Position numbers and translations under genes: made by a program
Origin: a virus
DNA: 38,082 nucleotides
Virus record (IMG/VR): IMGVR_UViG_3300042309_000838
Span: 1-38,082 of that record
Reading direction: 5' to 3' (one strand)
In this document: one piece after another, positions 23,255-32,529 of the stretch
Layout: every line of letters begins with the position of its first letter
How positions within the stretch are numbered: the stretch's first letter is position 1
Notes under the pieces: model-generated
Databases searched by the model: none
What the model was told of the DNA's origin: nothing
Seen by the model: only the letters and a program-made list of their open reading frames with translations

Positions 23255-24030
23255 AAAACAGCAATCCCTGGTTCATTGAAGGGTCGTCTCGCGCCCGCCT
23301 TGTTTGGGTAACTCCCGACGCTGAAGAGCACATCGCCTACATCGCTCGTGTCAGCAACCCGAAGAATCAAGAGAACGAAAAGTTCGAAGGTCTTCTGAAG
23401 TATTGCATCAAGCAAGGCCACGTTTCGGTGTTTGAGCAGGCTTATATGTGCGTGGAGTTGATCACTCCGCTGGCAATCGCAACGCAAATGCTTCGTCACC
23501 GGTCTTTCTGCTTTCAGCAATTTTCGCTACGTTACAGCTCGAACGAAGAGTTGAAAGATCTGCTTGGCGAATTCGGCTCCCTGTACTACATTCCTGAAGA
23601 GGCGCGAGTTCAGGATCACAGGAATCGTCAGAACAGCATCTTTGCGGATGACGCAAAGCTGACTGACGAGATGATGAACACAATGCAGTCCGCTTACACA
23701 GTTGCAGACCTCGCCTACAATGATCTCCTTAAAAGTGACATCGCGAAAGAAGTCGCCCGCTTCGTACTTCCGCAGGGTGGTTACACTCGTATGTACGTCA
23801 CAGGTAATGTTCGCAGCTGGATGCATTACGTTGGGGTACGTGACGACGAAGGTATTGCTCAGTGGGAGCACGTTGAACTCGCCCGCGCAATCCGCCCCAT
23901 CTTCTCAACGCAATTCCCCACCGTCTCCAGAGCCTACTTCAATCGGGAGCCTTCTTCCCTAGAGATTGAAAACCAAGAACTCAAAGCTGAGATCGAAACC
24001 TTGAAAGCTATCCTGCGGGGCAAACTCTGA
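23251..24030 (+). CDS. thyX: Flavin-dependent thymidylate synthase
   Basis: This 259-residue protein makes dTMP from dUMP using FAD, NADPH and methylene-tetrahydrofolate. The ThyX signature RHRxxSxxxxSxRY appears as RHRSFCFQQFSLRY (residues 82-95): the second serine (S92) is kept and the first is replaced by Cys87. Other family marks are the start ARVSNPKNQ, GHVSVFEQ near residue 55, and the C-terminal RSWMHYVGVRDDEGIAQWE with HVELARAI. The length is normal for ThyX. A short coiled tail (EIENQELKAEIETLKAIL) follows. It supplies thymidylate for phage DNA. The enzyme is common in cyanophages. Confidence 0.95.
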   Translation: MKNSNPWFIEGSSRARLVWVTPDAEEHIAYIARVSNPKNQENEKFEGLLKYCIKQGHVSVFEQAYMCVELITPLAIATQMLRHRSFCFQQFSLRYSSNEELKDLLGEFGSLYYIPEEARVQDHRNRQNSIFADDAKLTDEMMNTMQSAYTVADLAYNDLLKSDIAKEVARFVLPQGGYTRMYVTGNVRSWMHYVGVRDDEGIAQWEHVELARAIRPIFSTQFPTVSRAYFNREPSSLEIENQELKAEIETLKAILRGKL

Positions 24031-24031
24031 A

Positions 24032-24253
24032 ATGGCAACGTTGACTAAACAGCTCGTTCACGCCCACTGGCACATTCTGGAAGACTGGCCGAAGAAAGAT
24101 GGCGATTACGTTGTTTGTTTCCTTCAGGACAACGGCGATTACGGCTGGCCGGACATCTGGGAATTCACTGCCCGCGACGGGTGGGAACCCGTTGCCGGCC
24201 AAGATCACGCAGACCAGCCTACGCACTGGTGCGACTTACCCATGCCTCGATGA
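24032..24253 (+). CDS. DUF551-like small protein
   Basis: This 73-residue protein, with its start 1 base after the thyX stop, is tryptophan-rich: WPKKDGDYVVCF, IWEFTARDGWEP, then THWCDLPMP at the end. The ending THWxxLPxP and the opening P..DG.YVV are the marks of DUF551 as I recall it, a short domain frequent in phages and of unknown function. It overlaps the next gene by 4 bases (ATGA). Confidence 0.62.
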   Translation: MATLTKQLVHAHWHILEDWPKKDGDYVVCFLQDNGDYGWPDIWEFTARDGWEPVAGQDHADQPTHWCDLPMPR

Positions 24254-25221
24254 TTGACAGACCGAAACTAGAAACCAACTTTCAATTTCGGAACGATCCA
24301 GCTCCCGTCGTGGTGGTAGATTTTCACGTCTACCTTCACGACATTCTTCGCTGGTTTGAGGAAAAGATTGAAAACTCGTTCAAGCCCGAGGTTGAAGACA
24401 AACTCCTCAAAGGTGCCTGGGCGCTCAAAATAAATCGTGGCCCGGATATGCTCCCTCGCCACTCGTACCGCATCGTGGTTGTGGCCGATAGCAGATTCTC
24501 TGATACAGGGAACTATTGGCGAGACCGGTTCATGCGGGAGTCAACAACCGTGAAATCCGCTTGGGAACAGTATGCTGAGGCGCAAGGTAAAAACCTTTCT
24601 GAAATTTCTACACATTACAAGGGAACCAGGGGCGAGAAAACCGACAACTTCTGGCGTGTTTTCAACGTCGGATGGTCGTATTGTAATGAGTACTTCCCGA
24701 TTTTCGCTCAGGAAGGTTTCGAAGCGGACGACATTGCGGGCGCTATCTATCGCCTCAGTCGGGATAGCGGCGCTGACAGCGTTGTTACTCAGCGGCAAAT
24801 CTTCCTCTCGACCTTAGATCGTGACTGGAGCCAACTTGTCGATGAAGAACATGGAGTCTACTTCGCAAACACCCGAGTACCGTTCCCAAAGGAGAAAATA
24901 CAGGAGAGACTTGTCGGCAACCAGGGCGTTATTGAGCATACTCTTCATCGCATGGGTTACGAACTCGATCATCCTCGCAATCTCGCTGATTGGAAAGTCA
25001 AACACGGTGATCTGGGTGACAATTTGCCTCCAGGCAGCCCTAAATGTCTCTTTGATCTTTGCGAACCGAACCCTCATTATTCTGTTGAGGAAACGGCACC
25101 GTGGTATAGTCGACTTGTGGAGTGTTTGAACGATCCGAATCCGAACGATCGCGTTGACCACTTTGAATCAACGATTCGTCAGTTTGCGAAGATCTGCCTT
25201 GAGCCCCCTGTGAGGCTTTAA
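24250..25221 (+). CDS. FEN-type 5'-3' nuclease / phage RNase H
   Basis: This 323-residue protein begins at ATG 24250, overlapping the previous stop; longer upstream frames are not used. Flap-endonuclease metal sites are visible: D24 (VVVVDFHVY), E158/D160/D161 (EADDIAG), D190/D192 (TLDRDW), and the helix-hairpin turn GDLGDNLPPG (D254, D257). The family, including T4 RNase H and T5 exonuclease, removes RNA primers and flaps from lagging-strand fragments. The length is close to that of T4 RNase H. It lies with thyX and the exonuclease in a DNA-metabolism run and is the last gene before the tail-core block. Confidence 0.88.
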   Translation: MIDRPKLETNFQFRNDPAPVVVVDFHVYLHDILRWFEEKIENSFKPEVEDKLLKGAWALKINRGPDMLPRHSYRIVVVADSRFSDTGNYWRDRFMRESTTVKSAWEQYAEAQGKNLSEISTHYKGTRGEKTDNFWRVFNVGWSYCNEYFPIFAQEGFEADDIAGAIYRLSRDSGADSVVTQRQIFLSTLDRDWSQLVDEEHGVYFANTRVPFPKEKIQERLVGNQGVIEHTLHRMGYELDHPRNLADWKVKHGDLGDNLPPGSPKCLFDLCEPNPHYSVEETAPWYSRLVECLNDPNPNDRVDHFESTIRQFAKICLEPPVRL

Positions 25222-25224
25222 TCA

Positions 25225-25232
25225 GGGTAAAA
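25225..25232 (+). promoter_or_regulatory. GGGTAAAA intergenic box
   Basis: GGGTAAAAGTTAAC lies in the 34-base gap before the ATG at 25256. It marks the switch from nuclease gene to tail-core genes. No TATA hexamer follows. Confidence 0.42.
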
Positions 25233-25255
25233 GTTAACAGCTAAGCTGAATAAGG

Positions 25256-25939
25256 ATGTCTGATGCCGCCTACCAGGCGAAGTACCTGTCGATGGCGCGT
25301 CTCTTGTGGGAGGCGGCAGAGGGTTTGCCTGAAAGAATTTCTGATAACTACTCTAATTATCTTCGGCACGATTATTCTGACGGTTCCGTTTCTCTCGCGC
25401 CGCTGATCAACAAGTTTGACTTTGCCGATGGCCTGGAACCCGAAGAGTGGGACGAGGCCGTCGAGATTCTTGGCAAAGTGGACCCGTCTGATTGGCCATT
25501 TGTTGACGACATCGTTTCAGTCAACACAGAAGAACTTCTGCGAATCTACGACGAAGACGCAACTCCTGGGTGCGAGACTCAGGACTTCATCGAAGATAGC
25601 CTAGGGTGCGGTGAAAAGTGTGAGCAGGTGCTGCAGAGGGTAATTGAGTCCGTGTTTGGCTCACCTGTAGAAAAGATTCGTAGCAATTCCGGCGACTTTC
25701 CGAAAGAAGAGAATCAGTTTCTTCAGAAGGGTGACGGAACATTTGCCGGCACGTTTATGCACGGCGACCACAAATTCAACTTTGAAATTGCACCCACTGA
25801 GAGCGGTTGGCTTTGCACATATCGCATGAAGGCGGACTCGCTTGACAGTCTGCCACCGGTTCCGAATGAGCACAAAGACGAAGACGACGAAACGAAGAAG
25901 GACTACACACGTAGAGTGCGAACTCGGGGGTGGAAATAA
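25256..25939 (+). CDS. Acidic hypothetical protein
   Basis: This 227-residue protein is strongly acidic in its N-terminal two thirds (PEEWDEAVEILGKVDPSDW, TEELLRIYDEDATPG) and ends with a basic tail after an acidic run (EHKDEDDETKKDY, TRRVRTRGWK). It contains GCGEKCEQVL in the middle. No family is recognised. It follows a GGGTAAAA box and its stop overlaps the ATG of the tail gene at 25939 by one base, so it belongs to the late tail operon. Tail assembly chaperones sit at this place in many phages, but the sequence does not prove this. Confidence 0.6.
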   Translation: MSDAAYQAKYLSMARLLWEAAEGLPERISDNYSNYLRHDYSDGSVSLAPLINKFDFADGLEPEEWDEAVEILGKVDPSDWPFVDDIVSVNTEELLRIYDEDATPGCETQDFIEDSLGCGEKCEQVLQRVIESVFGSPVEKIRSNSGDFPKEENQFLQKGDGTFAGTFMHGDHKFNFEIAPTESGWLCTYRMKADSLDSLPPVPNEHKDEDDETKKDYTRRVRTRGWK

Positions 25940-26679
25940 TGGCTAATCCTGGCGGTCCGCTGAACATGGTCGGCATTACGCCGCAGCTTGTTTCAAACTT
26001 AGTCACAACGAGTGTGAGCTCCGGAGTTACATCCAGCGCGAATCAACTCCTGGCAGGCGTTGCGAACCAGAGCCTTGCACAAGCGGGTTCAGCTTTGGTG
26101 GGGAATGCTGCCGGCAACCTTGTGAACGTCGGTATCAACTCTCTTCTTGGGACGCAAGTCGCTGGTGTTTCCGGCCTCAATTTGAACACCGGAGCAAACG
26201 TTCTTGCCTCAACGATCACACCTTTTGTTACAGGTGCGCTCGCGCAAGGAATCAACCAGTCGATTCAAAACAGTCTGAAAGGTGCTGGGCCACTTGGTCA
26301 AGTTCTGGCCGAGATCGGGACTGGCCTGGTAAATCAAGGCCTCAACGGTCTTACGAACTTGATTGGCGGGGGAATCACGCCCGGTTCGGGCTTAAGTTCT
26401 AGCAATGCCACGAAATTTTTCCCCGGTGCTGGAGATGAGCCGGAAGCAAACTACAATGGCGGCGGTTCTTACACGCTGGGTTCAAATGGCCCCGACGTGG
26501 TGATTGCGATCCGCGCAGCAAACTCGGGTCCGCAGACTTTTGAGAACTACTCTTCAATTTTCAACCCTGTTACCCCGGTAACTCTCGCCACTACCAGCCG
26601 AACAAATTCGAGCAGAGACGTAAACTCGGCTGTCAACGTAGTCAAGAGGAGTGCAATGTTCGTTGGGGGAGGTTTGTAA
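25939..26679 (+). CDS. Asn/Gly-rich hydrophobic putative tail protein
   Basis: This 246-residue protein begins at ATG 25939, overlapping the previous TAA (TAATG). The first 150 residues are small hydrophobic residues with regular Asn, Gln and Gly (LVNVGINSLLGTQ, GLVNQGLNGLTNLIGGG). This amphipathic helical pattern resembles tape-measure or membrane-inserting tail proteins. The C-terminal 90 residues are more ordinary. There is no signal peptide. It lies directly before a baseplate-type gene and the tape measure. A tail-tip or baseplate part is inferred from order. Confidence 0.58.
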   Translation: MANPGGPLNMVGITPQLVSNLVTTSVSSGVTSSANQLLAGVANQSLAQAGSALVGNAAGNLVNVGINSLLGTQVAGVSGLNLNTGANVLASTITPFVTGALAQGINQSIQNSLKGAGPLGQVLAEIGTGLVNQGLNGLTNLIGGGITPGSGLSSSNATKFFPGAGDEPEANYNGGGSYTLGSNGPDVVIAIRAANSGPQTFENYSSIFNPVTPVTLATTSRTNSSRDVNSAVNVVKRSAMFVGGGL

Positions 26680-26682
26680 TTC

Positions 26683-27522
26683 ATGGCCTATTCTGATAGT
26701 TTCTCGAATTCGTTTAGGACCGACTTAAAGCTGGTTGATTTTTCCGAACCACTCAATTTTCCTGTTGTAGATTTTAACGCAGAGAGGCGTTTTGATCTCA
26801 ATCTTATTTTCAACCCAAATGTTAACCTATGGCCCACAAGTTGGACCTTCATTTGCGCCCCGGATGAAATCTCCTGGACGACTTCTAACGCAGTCAATCG
26901 CGTCGATATCTTCGGCACAAACAGCCCGCCAGCAATTTCTGGGACCAAGGGTTTGCGTGAATTTACCTTGAGCAATGCGCTCGTCGAGGGTTTCTCTCGA
27001 AACAAGACGGTCGAGGCCAAGGTTTCAGCGTTAGAGGACCTCTTAAAGTATAAGTCTTCGCTGTCCGGTGGTTTCGTTAACGTCCCTGTGTACCAAGTGT
27101 GGGCGAACCAGAAGGGTTACGGTCAACAGGCATATTTCCTGCTCAAGAGTGTGCAGGTTAAGGAAAAGATGCGCGACCTCACGGGTGACTCAACTCGTGC
27201 TTACGTTGACGTCTCTTTCGTCGAGGTTCCTGCGTTTCAAGTGGACTCCGGTATTGACCAGGCACCGTTTTCACAGCAGGCAAAAAACAGCACTTTGCTT
27301 AAAATTGGTTTTACAGCGTCCCAAACACAGCTTGAAGCAGCGAAAAAAGGTTTCGCAAACCAGGGAATCGGCACAACAAAATCTAAATCAGGTGCCGGGG
27401 CTCCAACAGCAACACCTGCCTCAACGGGTTCTGCCTCAGCGACACCCTCCACCATTACAGCAACTGGGGGATTTAACCGTCTGGGTGGAATAAAAAACCC
27501 GAATTCAACCCCGCAACCATAA
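26683..27522 (+). CDS. Putative baseplate/tail protein before the tape measure
   Basis: This 279-residue protein has the phrasing of a baseplate or LysM-associated tail protein that I have met beside tape measures: DEISWTTSNAVNRVDIFGTN, then ALVEGFSRNKTVEAKVSALE and VPVYQVWANQK. The last 60 residues are a low-complexity Thr/Ala/Pro/Ser tail. No complete LysM motif can be pointed to. Its place, four bases after 25939's product and ten before the tape measure, matches the usual order of baseplate-hub genes in contractile phages. Confidence 0.6.
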   Translation: MAYSDSFSNSFRTDLKLVDFSEPLNFPVVDFNAERRFDLNLIFNPNVNLWPTSWTFICAPDEISWTTSNAVNRVDIFGTNSPPAISGTKGLREFTLSNALVEGFSRNKTVEAKVSALEDLLKYKSSLSGGFVNVPVYQVWANQKGYGQQAYFLLKSVQVKEKMRDLTGDSTRAYVDVSFVEVPAFQVDSGIDQAPFSQQAKNSTLLKIGFTASQTQLEAAKKGFANQGIGTTKSKSGAGAPTATPASTGSASATPSTITATGGFNRLGGIKNPNSTPQP

Positions 27523-27532
27523 GTACCATAAC

Positions 27533-30500
27533 ATGGCTATTGACAATCGCACTTTTACGTTAATCGGGAAATTTGAGGACGGAATTACCCCCAATCTTAA
27601 GAAAATAAGTAAAGAGATAAACAACCTCTCCAAATCTTTTTCTAACCTTGAGTCTTCCCTCAAACCCGTTTCAAGGGGCTTGACAAACCTTAGCAAAAGC
27701 ACAGACACGGTTTCCAAGTCTTTTATGGCACAACGCAATAGTGTTGAGTCAAGTATTCGAGCAATGTCTGCCTACGCTAAAGAAGCTGGAAGAGTCGTAG
27801 CAGCTAATAAAGCGATTGAACGGTCTGCAAAAGCAGCTGGTGGCGGTCGTACCCCCCCAGAGGCAGGTGGAGCAGGTGGAGGCGGTAGTTCCAAATCTTC
27901 AGCCGCAGCTGTAGGAGGTTTGGTTGCGGGTCAGCAACTAGCAGGCATGATATCTGGCGCCATTGTTAGAGGTTTTCAGGTGGGGGTTTCCATAATGCAG
28001 AAACCCTTCCAATACGCTGTCAACGCTTTTGGCGAACGAATGCAAGACGAGCTGTCAGATATTCAATCTGCCGGAGGGATGTTTTCAATCGATAAACGTG
28101 ACAAAATGGGTGTCTTCAAGAGTTTTGAGGACGCCAGGGAGTTTCAGAAACAACTCAATGTCCGGTTAGCGCAATCTGCCGCCGCACTCCCTGGAGCCAC
28201 GGAGGACTACGTAAAGCAAGCAAAACAACTGACTGACAATATGATGTTGGCTTACTCCAAGAATAAAAAATCTTTCATGGAGTTTGCTAAAACACTGGGG
28301 CCAGTGGCAGGAGAGCGCGACGCTCTTGGCCTTGTCTTGCAAAAATTCACCGAAAAATCTGTCTTACTTGGTATGGGCAGCGGCGGAAGTAGCTCATACG
28401 GCGTGCCGCAGATCCTGGCAATGCTTTTGGATCAAGAACGAGTGAATGTTCGTGCTTTTCAGAGATTTTCTGCTTACCAGAGCAACCCGCTCCTAAAAAA
28501 CGCACTTGAAAACGCCCAACCAGAACTGGCTAAGACTGTTAAGGGCAGCTCAGAAAGACTCAAGCTAATTCAAAAAGTTCTGGACGAGGCAGTACCAAAT
28601 GAAGTGGTAATGGCCCTCAAAAACTCCTTATCAGGGGTTAAAGAGGCTATTCGCTCGGGCCTACTGGACCCCGAAGCGGGACTGTTCGGTCTTGGTAGAG
28701 CCTTAAATTTAAGTGTCCCTAAAGTAAATGCGCTCGGTCAGTATCTGGATGAAAATGGTAGAGTAGTGAACGATGTAAATAGGGCTGTAAGGGAGTCTGC
28801 CTCCCTGTATGACTTGTTAAGGGAGACACTAGGGGGATTTGTTCTTCCTTTGTCTGAACTTGTAGGAATTCTTCCGCAAATTTTTGATCCTTTGGAGGGA
28901 ATAGGTCGGCAGATGGTAGATTTTCGGGGCATAGCTCAAAGGTTCTACCGTAATTTTAACCAGTACGTGGCGGAGTTTGAGTATCTATCGAAATCCGTGG
29001 GAGGTGCCGCAGGTGGAAAAATCAAATCCACTGCCGGTGCCCGTGGGGCATTGCTTGCCTTCAGCGACCTTCTTACAGATTTTGGAGCCTTTAAGGAAAC
29101 CGATTTCACACGAATTTCAAAACAACTCCAGAACCCCAACGTGAATTTTGCTAATGTGGGTAAAGAAATTTTCTCCACGCTTTTCAACTCCGACTTCATG
29201 AAGACAGTGGGCGAAGTGATCGGAAGCGTGGTTGGCTCCACACTAAAGATGGTCGGCGATTTGATGGCAGGGGTTACCGACATGACAGAAGCTGGGCCAT
29301 TCGCCCAAGGATTAAAGAGTGGTTGGGATAAAGCCAAAGGGTCTATCGGCGTGACTCTGATATTCCGATCTCTTCTTCGAGTCATATTTAACGGACTAGT
29401 CAATTTATTCAAGAGCGCACCTTTAGAAACAAGCATATTTGCAGGATTAACTTTAGGACTGCCAGTTCTGCAAGGTGCGATTGCAGCCGGAATTACTAAG
29501 GTGTTTGAGTCTGTGTTGACGGGGGGAAGAGCAGGCGCAGCAATGAAGGGCATGGCGGGGGGTGGTAAGTTTATCCCTGGCGCTTCTTTAGCTTTTGGTG
29601 CTCTTGACGTCGCCATGAGAATGGGATCCGGTCAGGATGCCGGAAGAGCTATTGGGGGCGCGGCGGCAACCGCTATCGGAGCAACTCTAGGGGGCATTCT
29701 AGGTCAGGCCATAATCCCTGTCCCTGGTGTCGGAGCGGCGGTGGGAATGGTTGCAGGCGGTGTCATTGGTGATAAGATTGGATCATATCTCTTAGGACCC
29801 TCCGACGCTCAACGGGCAGCCGCAGAAGCTCAAAAAGCGGCTGCCGACGCAATGAACCGAGCTCAAGAGGGAGCGGCAGGAAAATACTTCGATCCGTCGA
29901 AACTTGGAGGTGTTGAAGCAATTTCTCAACGATTCGGGGGAGGTGCTGGGCTATTAAAAGCACTTTCCGATCCTGCTCAAGTGAAACAATTGGGTCTTTC
30001 GCCGGAAGGTGTCCAACAAGCTAAAATCCTAGCCGGGTATATGACTCAGCTAAACGGCGCAGTTAGCAAAACAAAATCTGCTCAAGACACCTACTCTCGC
30101 GCTGTTGCCTTAAATACAGGGAATCAAGAAACAGCTCGGAAAAGACTGGAAGCGGCTCAGACAGCTCAAAGGACACTAGAAGCCAGTATGAGAAAGGCGT
30201 GGGAGACTACAAGTTCTTCAGAAAGACTAAGGTTAACCACGGCTGCGAACGCTCTGTCAGGCGCAATTAACGAAGCTGCCTCAAAATTACGCAGAGGGTC
30301 TAGCATTGGTGAGACGCCCGCCGCCTTCGCCAAACCCGTTTACGCAGGGACACCGGGTCGTAAAATGGGTTTGTTTGACGCAATTGCTACTGAAATGGCA
30401 CACAAACCGGCTGGAACCGACTTGCTGATTGCGAACTCAAGTGAAACTGTAATTCCAGCAGCAGGTGGTTGGGCTGGAAGTATGGCGTCTGGGTTTGACG

Positions 30501-31090
30501 TTTTCACGTCCGCTGCTAAAAAACTTGCCGAAATGGCTGGAGGAATGTCTGGTCTGGGTGACATCATCAGCGTTGGTAAAAAACTTCTGTCCATGGGTCT
30601 TCAAGTTGGAGAGAACCCATACTTCCAGTATGGTATGGGATTTCTCCCTGGTGGTGGTGGTAGAATTGGTCGTCACGCTAAAAACTCGTATCACTACAGA
30701 GGGAGAGCCTTAGATGTGTCTGGGCCGCCAGGTTTACTAGACGCAGCATACGCTCAACTCAAGGGCACTAACCCTGCTGAACTTTTGTGGCGCTCCCCCG
30801 GTCACTACGATCACCTCCACGTTGCTTATGCCATGGGCGCAGGAATGCCAGCGTTCTTCTCATCACAAAGAGCTGCGATGGATTGGGAGCGCAAGGCGAC
30901 ACTAGGCAACGTCAAAGTTTCCTCGATAACTTCGAATTCCTCCGAAGGAATGGGAGGTGCGGTGTCCGTGAACGCACCGATCACGATTTATCAACAGCCG
31001 GGTCAAAACTCCGAGCAACTTGCCGCCTTGGTGGCGATGGAACTTTCAAACGCAATCAATCAAGCTCGCTCTTCTTCGATGTACGTGTAA
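27533..31090 (+). CDS. Tail tape measure protein with M15-like peptidase domain
   Basis: This 1185-residue protein has an N-terminal coiled region (FEDGITPNLKKISKEINNLS; SLKPVSRGLTNLSKSTDTVS) and long alpha-helical stretches. Two glycine/alanine-rich hydrophobic segments at about 633-665 and 704-755 could insert in the host membrane. Near the C-terminus, H1054 and D1061 (YHYRGRALDV) and H1091/H1094/H1096 (HYDHLHVAY) form the SxHxxGxAxD...HxH zinc site of M15-type D,D-/L,D-peptidases. The tape measure sets tail length; at about 0.15 nm per residue it predicts a tail near 175 nm. The peptidase would open peptidoglycan at injection. It is the largest gene here, between baseplate and hub genes. 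Confidence 0.88.
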   Translation: MAIDNRTFTLIGKFEDGITPNLKKISKEINNLSKSFSNLESSLKPVSRGLTNLSKSTDTVSKSFMAQRNSVESSIRAMSAYAKEAGRVVAANKAIERSAKAAGGGRTPPEAGGAGGGGSSKSSAAAVGGLVAGQQLAGMISGAIVRGFQVGVSIMQKPFQYAVNAFGERMQDELSDIQSAGGMFSIDKRDKMGVFKSFEDAREFQKQLNVRLAQSAAALPGATEDYVKQAKQLTDNMMLAYSKNKKSFMEFAKTLGPVAGERDALGLVLQKFTEKSVLLGMGSGGSSSYGVPQILAMLLDQERVNVRAFQRFSAYQSNPLLKNALENAQPELAKTVKGSSERLKLIQKVLDEAVPNEVVMALKNSLSGVKEAIRSGLLDPEAGLFGLGRALNLSVPKVNALGQYLDENGRVVNDVNRAVRESASLYDLLRETLGGFVLPLSELVGILPQIFDPLEGIGRQMVDFRGIAQRFYRNFNQYVAEFEYLSKSVGGAAGGKIKSTAGARGALLAFSDLLTDFGAFKETDFTRISKQLQNPNVNFANVGKEIFSTLFNSDFMKTVGEVIGSVVGSTLKMVGDLMAGVTDMTEAGPFAQGLKSGWDKAKGSIGVTLIFRSLLRVIFNGLVNLFKSAPLETSIFAGLTLGLPVLQGAIAAGITKVFESVLTGGRAGAAMKGMAGGGKFIPGASLAFGALDVAMRMGSGQDAGRAIGGAAATAIGATLGGILGQAIIPVPGVGAAVGMVAGGVIGDKIGSYLLGPSDAQRAAAEAQKAAADAMNRAQEGAAGKYFDPSKLGGVEAISQRFGGGAGLLKALSDPAQVKQLGLSPEGVQQAKILAGYMTQLNGAVSKTKSAQDTYSRAVALNTGNQETARKRLEAAQTAQRTLEASMRKAWETTSSSERLRLTTAANALSGAINEAASKLRRGSSIGETPAAFAKPVYAGTPGRKMGLFDAIATEMAHKPAGTDLLIANSSETVIPAAGGWAGSMASGFDVFTSAAKKLAEMAGGMSGLGDIISVGKKLLSMGLQVGENPYFQYGMGFLPGGGGRIGRHAKNSYHYRGRALDVSGPPGLLDAAYAQLKGTNPAELLWRSPGHYDHLHVAYAMGAGMPAFFSSQRAAMDWERKATLGNVKVSSITSNSSEGMGGAVSVNAPITIYQQPGQNSEQLAALVAMELSNAINQARSSSMYV

Positions 31091-31093
31091 ACT

Positions 31094-32500
31094 ATGGCAG
31101 GAAACTTAATCATCCCCCGCGTAGAAGTGTACTGGGGAAAAGTGAATCTAACTTCTTACTCCGGTGACGAAAACTACCCGAAAGGCGACCCCCTGGTTTA
31201 CAAGGTCGAGTGCACATTGCCGCAGCAATCAGACAACCCGAGCGGTTCGATGATGTGGGTGCCTACAGCGGGAGCATACAAGATCTATGAGAAACTACTT
31301 CGAGAGAACGCTGACGAACAGATCGTAACAACCTTCGGTTACGCGGGAAAGAAGAAAGTCTCCTTCATTTGGATGTGGGGTGGCAACGGTTACAGTTACG
31401 GTAACACGATGGCGCTGAAAGTGTTCCTCCTCTCCGAGCTCAGCGGTTTGATCAACGCAAACACCCGAAGCGTGGCAAACAACGAGGACAACTCAATGAC
31501 GATGCTGGGTGCGGTTCAAACCACGGAAAGACTCTTCGCCGTAGACAAATTGAAGATCATCCGTTACACGGACACGGCTCGAAAAGACCTACAGGACAAT
31601 AGAATCAAGAACCAGTATGGCCGAGACCAAACCTTTGTGTCTTCGATCAACAACATCGTCAAAGAAAACGGAAACTACGTCTTTTCGACCAACATTGTCT
31701 CGGAAGCTGCTACAACCCGCGGAAACACTTCCGTCACAGGTAAGACCGAAACGGCTTCGAAATTGGTGATATTCACTCCCTACCAATACGAGGAAGGAAA
31801 GGCCCCTGTCCTTGATGGCCAAAGTAGAGGTTATAACGAGTTCCCCGACCCTACAAAACGTTATGGTTATTTGCTCGGTCCCAGTCTGATTAACACAATG
31901 GAGCGTTCATTCCAGTGGGCACCTCCTCAGCAGACTCAAATGCCAACTCCTGCGAAAACGAGCACTCCCAAAAGGAACAAGGGGAAAGCCGGTCAGAAAA
32001 CCCCCGTAAATAAACAGCAGGAAAAAGCTTCCGGCGTGGGTGCAGTCAGCGGAACTTCTCTGGCAGCAACAAACCCTGGCATCAGTGTCGCAGTCGACAA
32101 AGTTGGGCCGGAAAAACAAATTCTTCAGCAGCTGGAAGCAGCAGCGAAACTAAGTTTCAGCACCTTTCTTGTTCCCGCGCTCGTTGGTATCAAGCCCTAC
32201 GACATCATCTATATCCCTGCCTTAGATGCAGAAGGTCCGGAGGATATTGAAGACTGGATTGTCAACACGGTTGATTATAATCAAACCGACGGAGGTGTAG
32301 ACGTCAGCGTTACAGCGAGTCGAACATACGGATTCGGAGGGAACTTAATGAACCCTGTGAGTGGGTTCGTTTTCCTTGAGAAAGCTAAAACTCTTACAAC
32401 ACTGGAGAAGTGGGAAGAGTACGCCTGGTGTATTACACCGAGCACTCCGACAACTTTGGCAGGACCGGTCCCCATTCCTGTTATTCCGGCTTCGCGATAG
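31094..32500 (+). CDS. Baseplate hub protein, late-control-D/gp27-like
   Basis: This 468-residue protein starts 3 bases after the tape measure stop. The C-terminal part has GIKPYDIIYIPALD, DWIVNTVDYNQTDGGVDVSV and TASRTYGF, the usual hub-domain ending of late control gene D proteins. Between about residues 275 and 325 lies a Lys/Pro/Gln/Thr linker (KTSTPKRNKGKAGQKTPVNK) splitting the hub in two. The hub closes the tail tube and holds the spike. Genomic order tape measure then hub is typical of contractile tails. Assignment is by motif memory and order. Confidence 0.72.
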   Translation: MAGNLIIPRVEVYWGKVNLTSYSGDENYPKGDPLVYKVECTLPQQSDNPSGSMMWVPTAGAYKIYEKLLRENADEQIVTTFGYAGKKKVSFIWMWGGNGYSYGNTMALKVFLLSELSGLINANTRSVANNEDNSMTMLGAVQTTERLFAVDKLKIIRYTDTARKDLQDNRIKNQYGRDQTFVSSINNIVKENGNYVFSTNIVSEAATTRGNTSVTGKTETASKLVIFTPYQYEEGKAPVLDGQSRGYNEFPDPTKRYGYLLGPSLINTMERSFQWAPPQQTQMPTPAKTSTPKRNKGKAGQKTPVNKQQEKASGVGAVSGTSLAATNPGISVAVDKVGPEKQILQQLEAAAKLSFSTFLVPALVGIKPYDIIYIPALDAEGPEDIEDWIVNTVDYNQTDGGVDVSVTASRTYGFGGNLMNPVSGFVFLEKAKTLTTLEKWEEYAWCITPSTPTTLAGPVPIPVIPASR

Positions 32501-32502
32501 AG

Positions 32503-32529
32503 TTTACCGTCTAAGGTCGCCGCTATAGT
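32503..32529 (+). promoter_or_regulatory. TTTACC-N15-TATAGT promoter
   Basis: TTTACC (32503-32508) and TATAGT (32524-32529) have the same 15-base spacer and the same CGC before TATAGT as the promoter at 21817. It sits just after the hub stop and 56 bases before the ATG at 32586. Confidence 0.65.

Noticed and set aside
28945-29616. Minus-strand frame of 223 codons opposite the tape measure
   Set aside because: It lies wholly within the tape measure gene and has no recognisable features.
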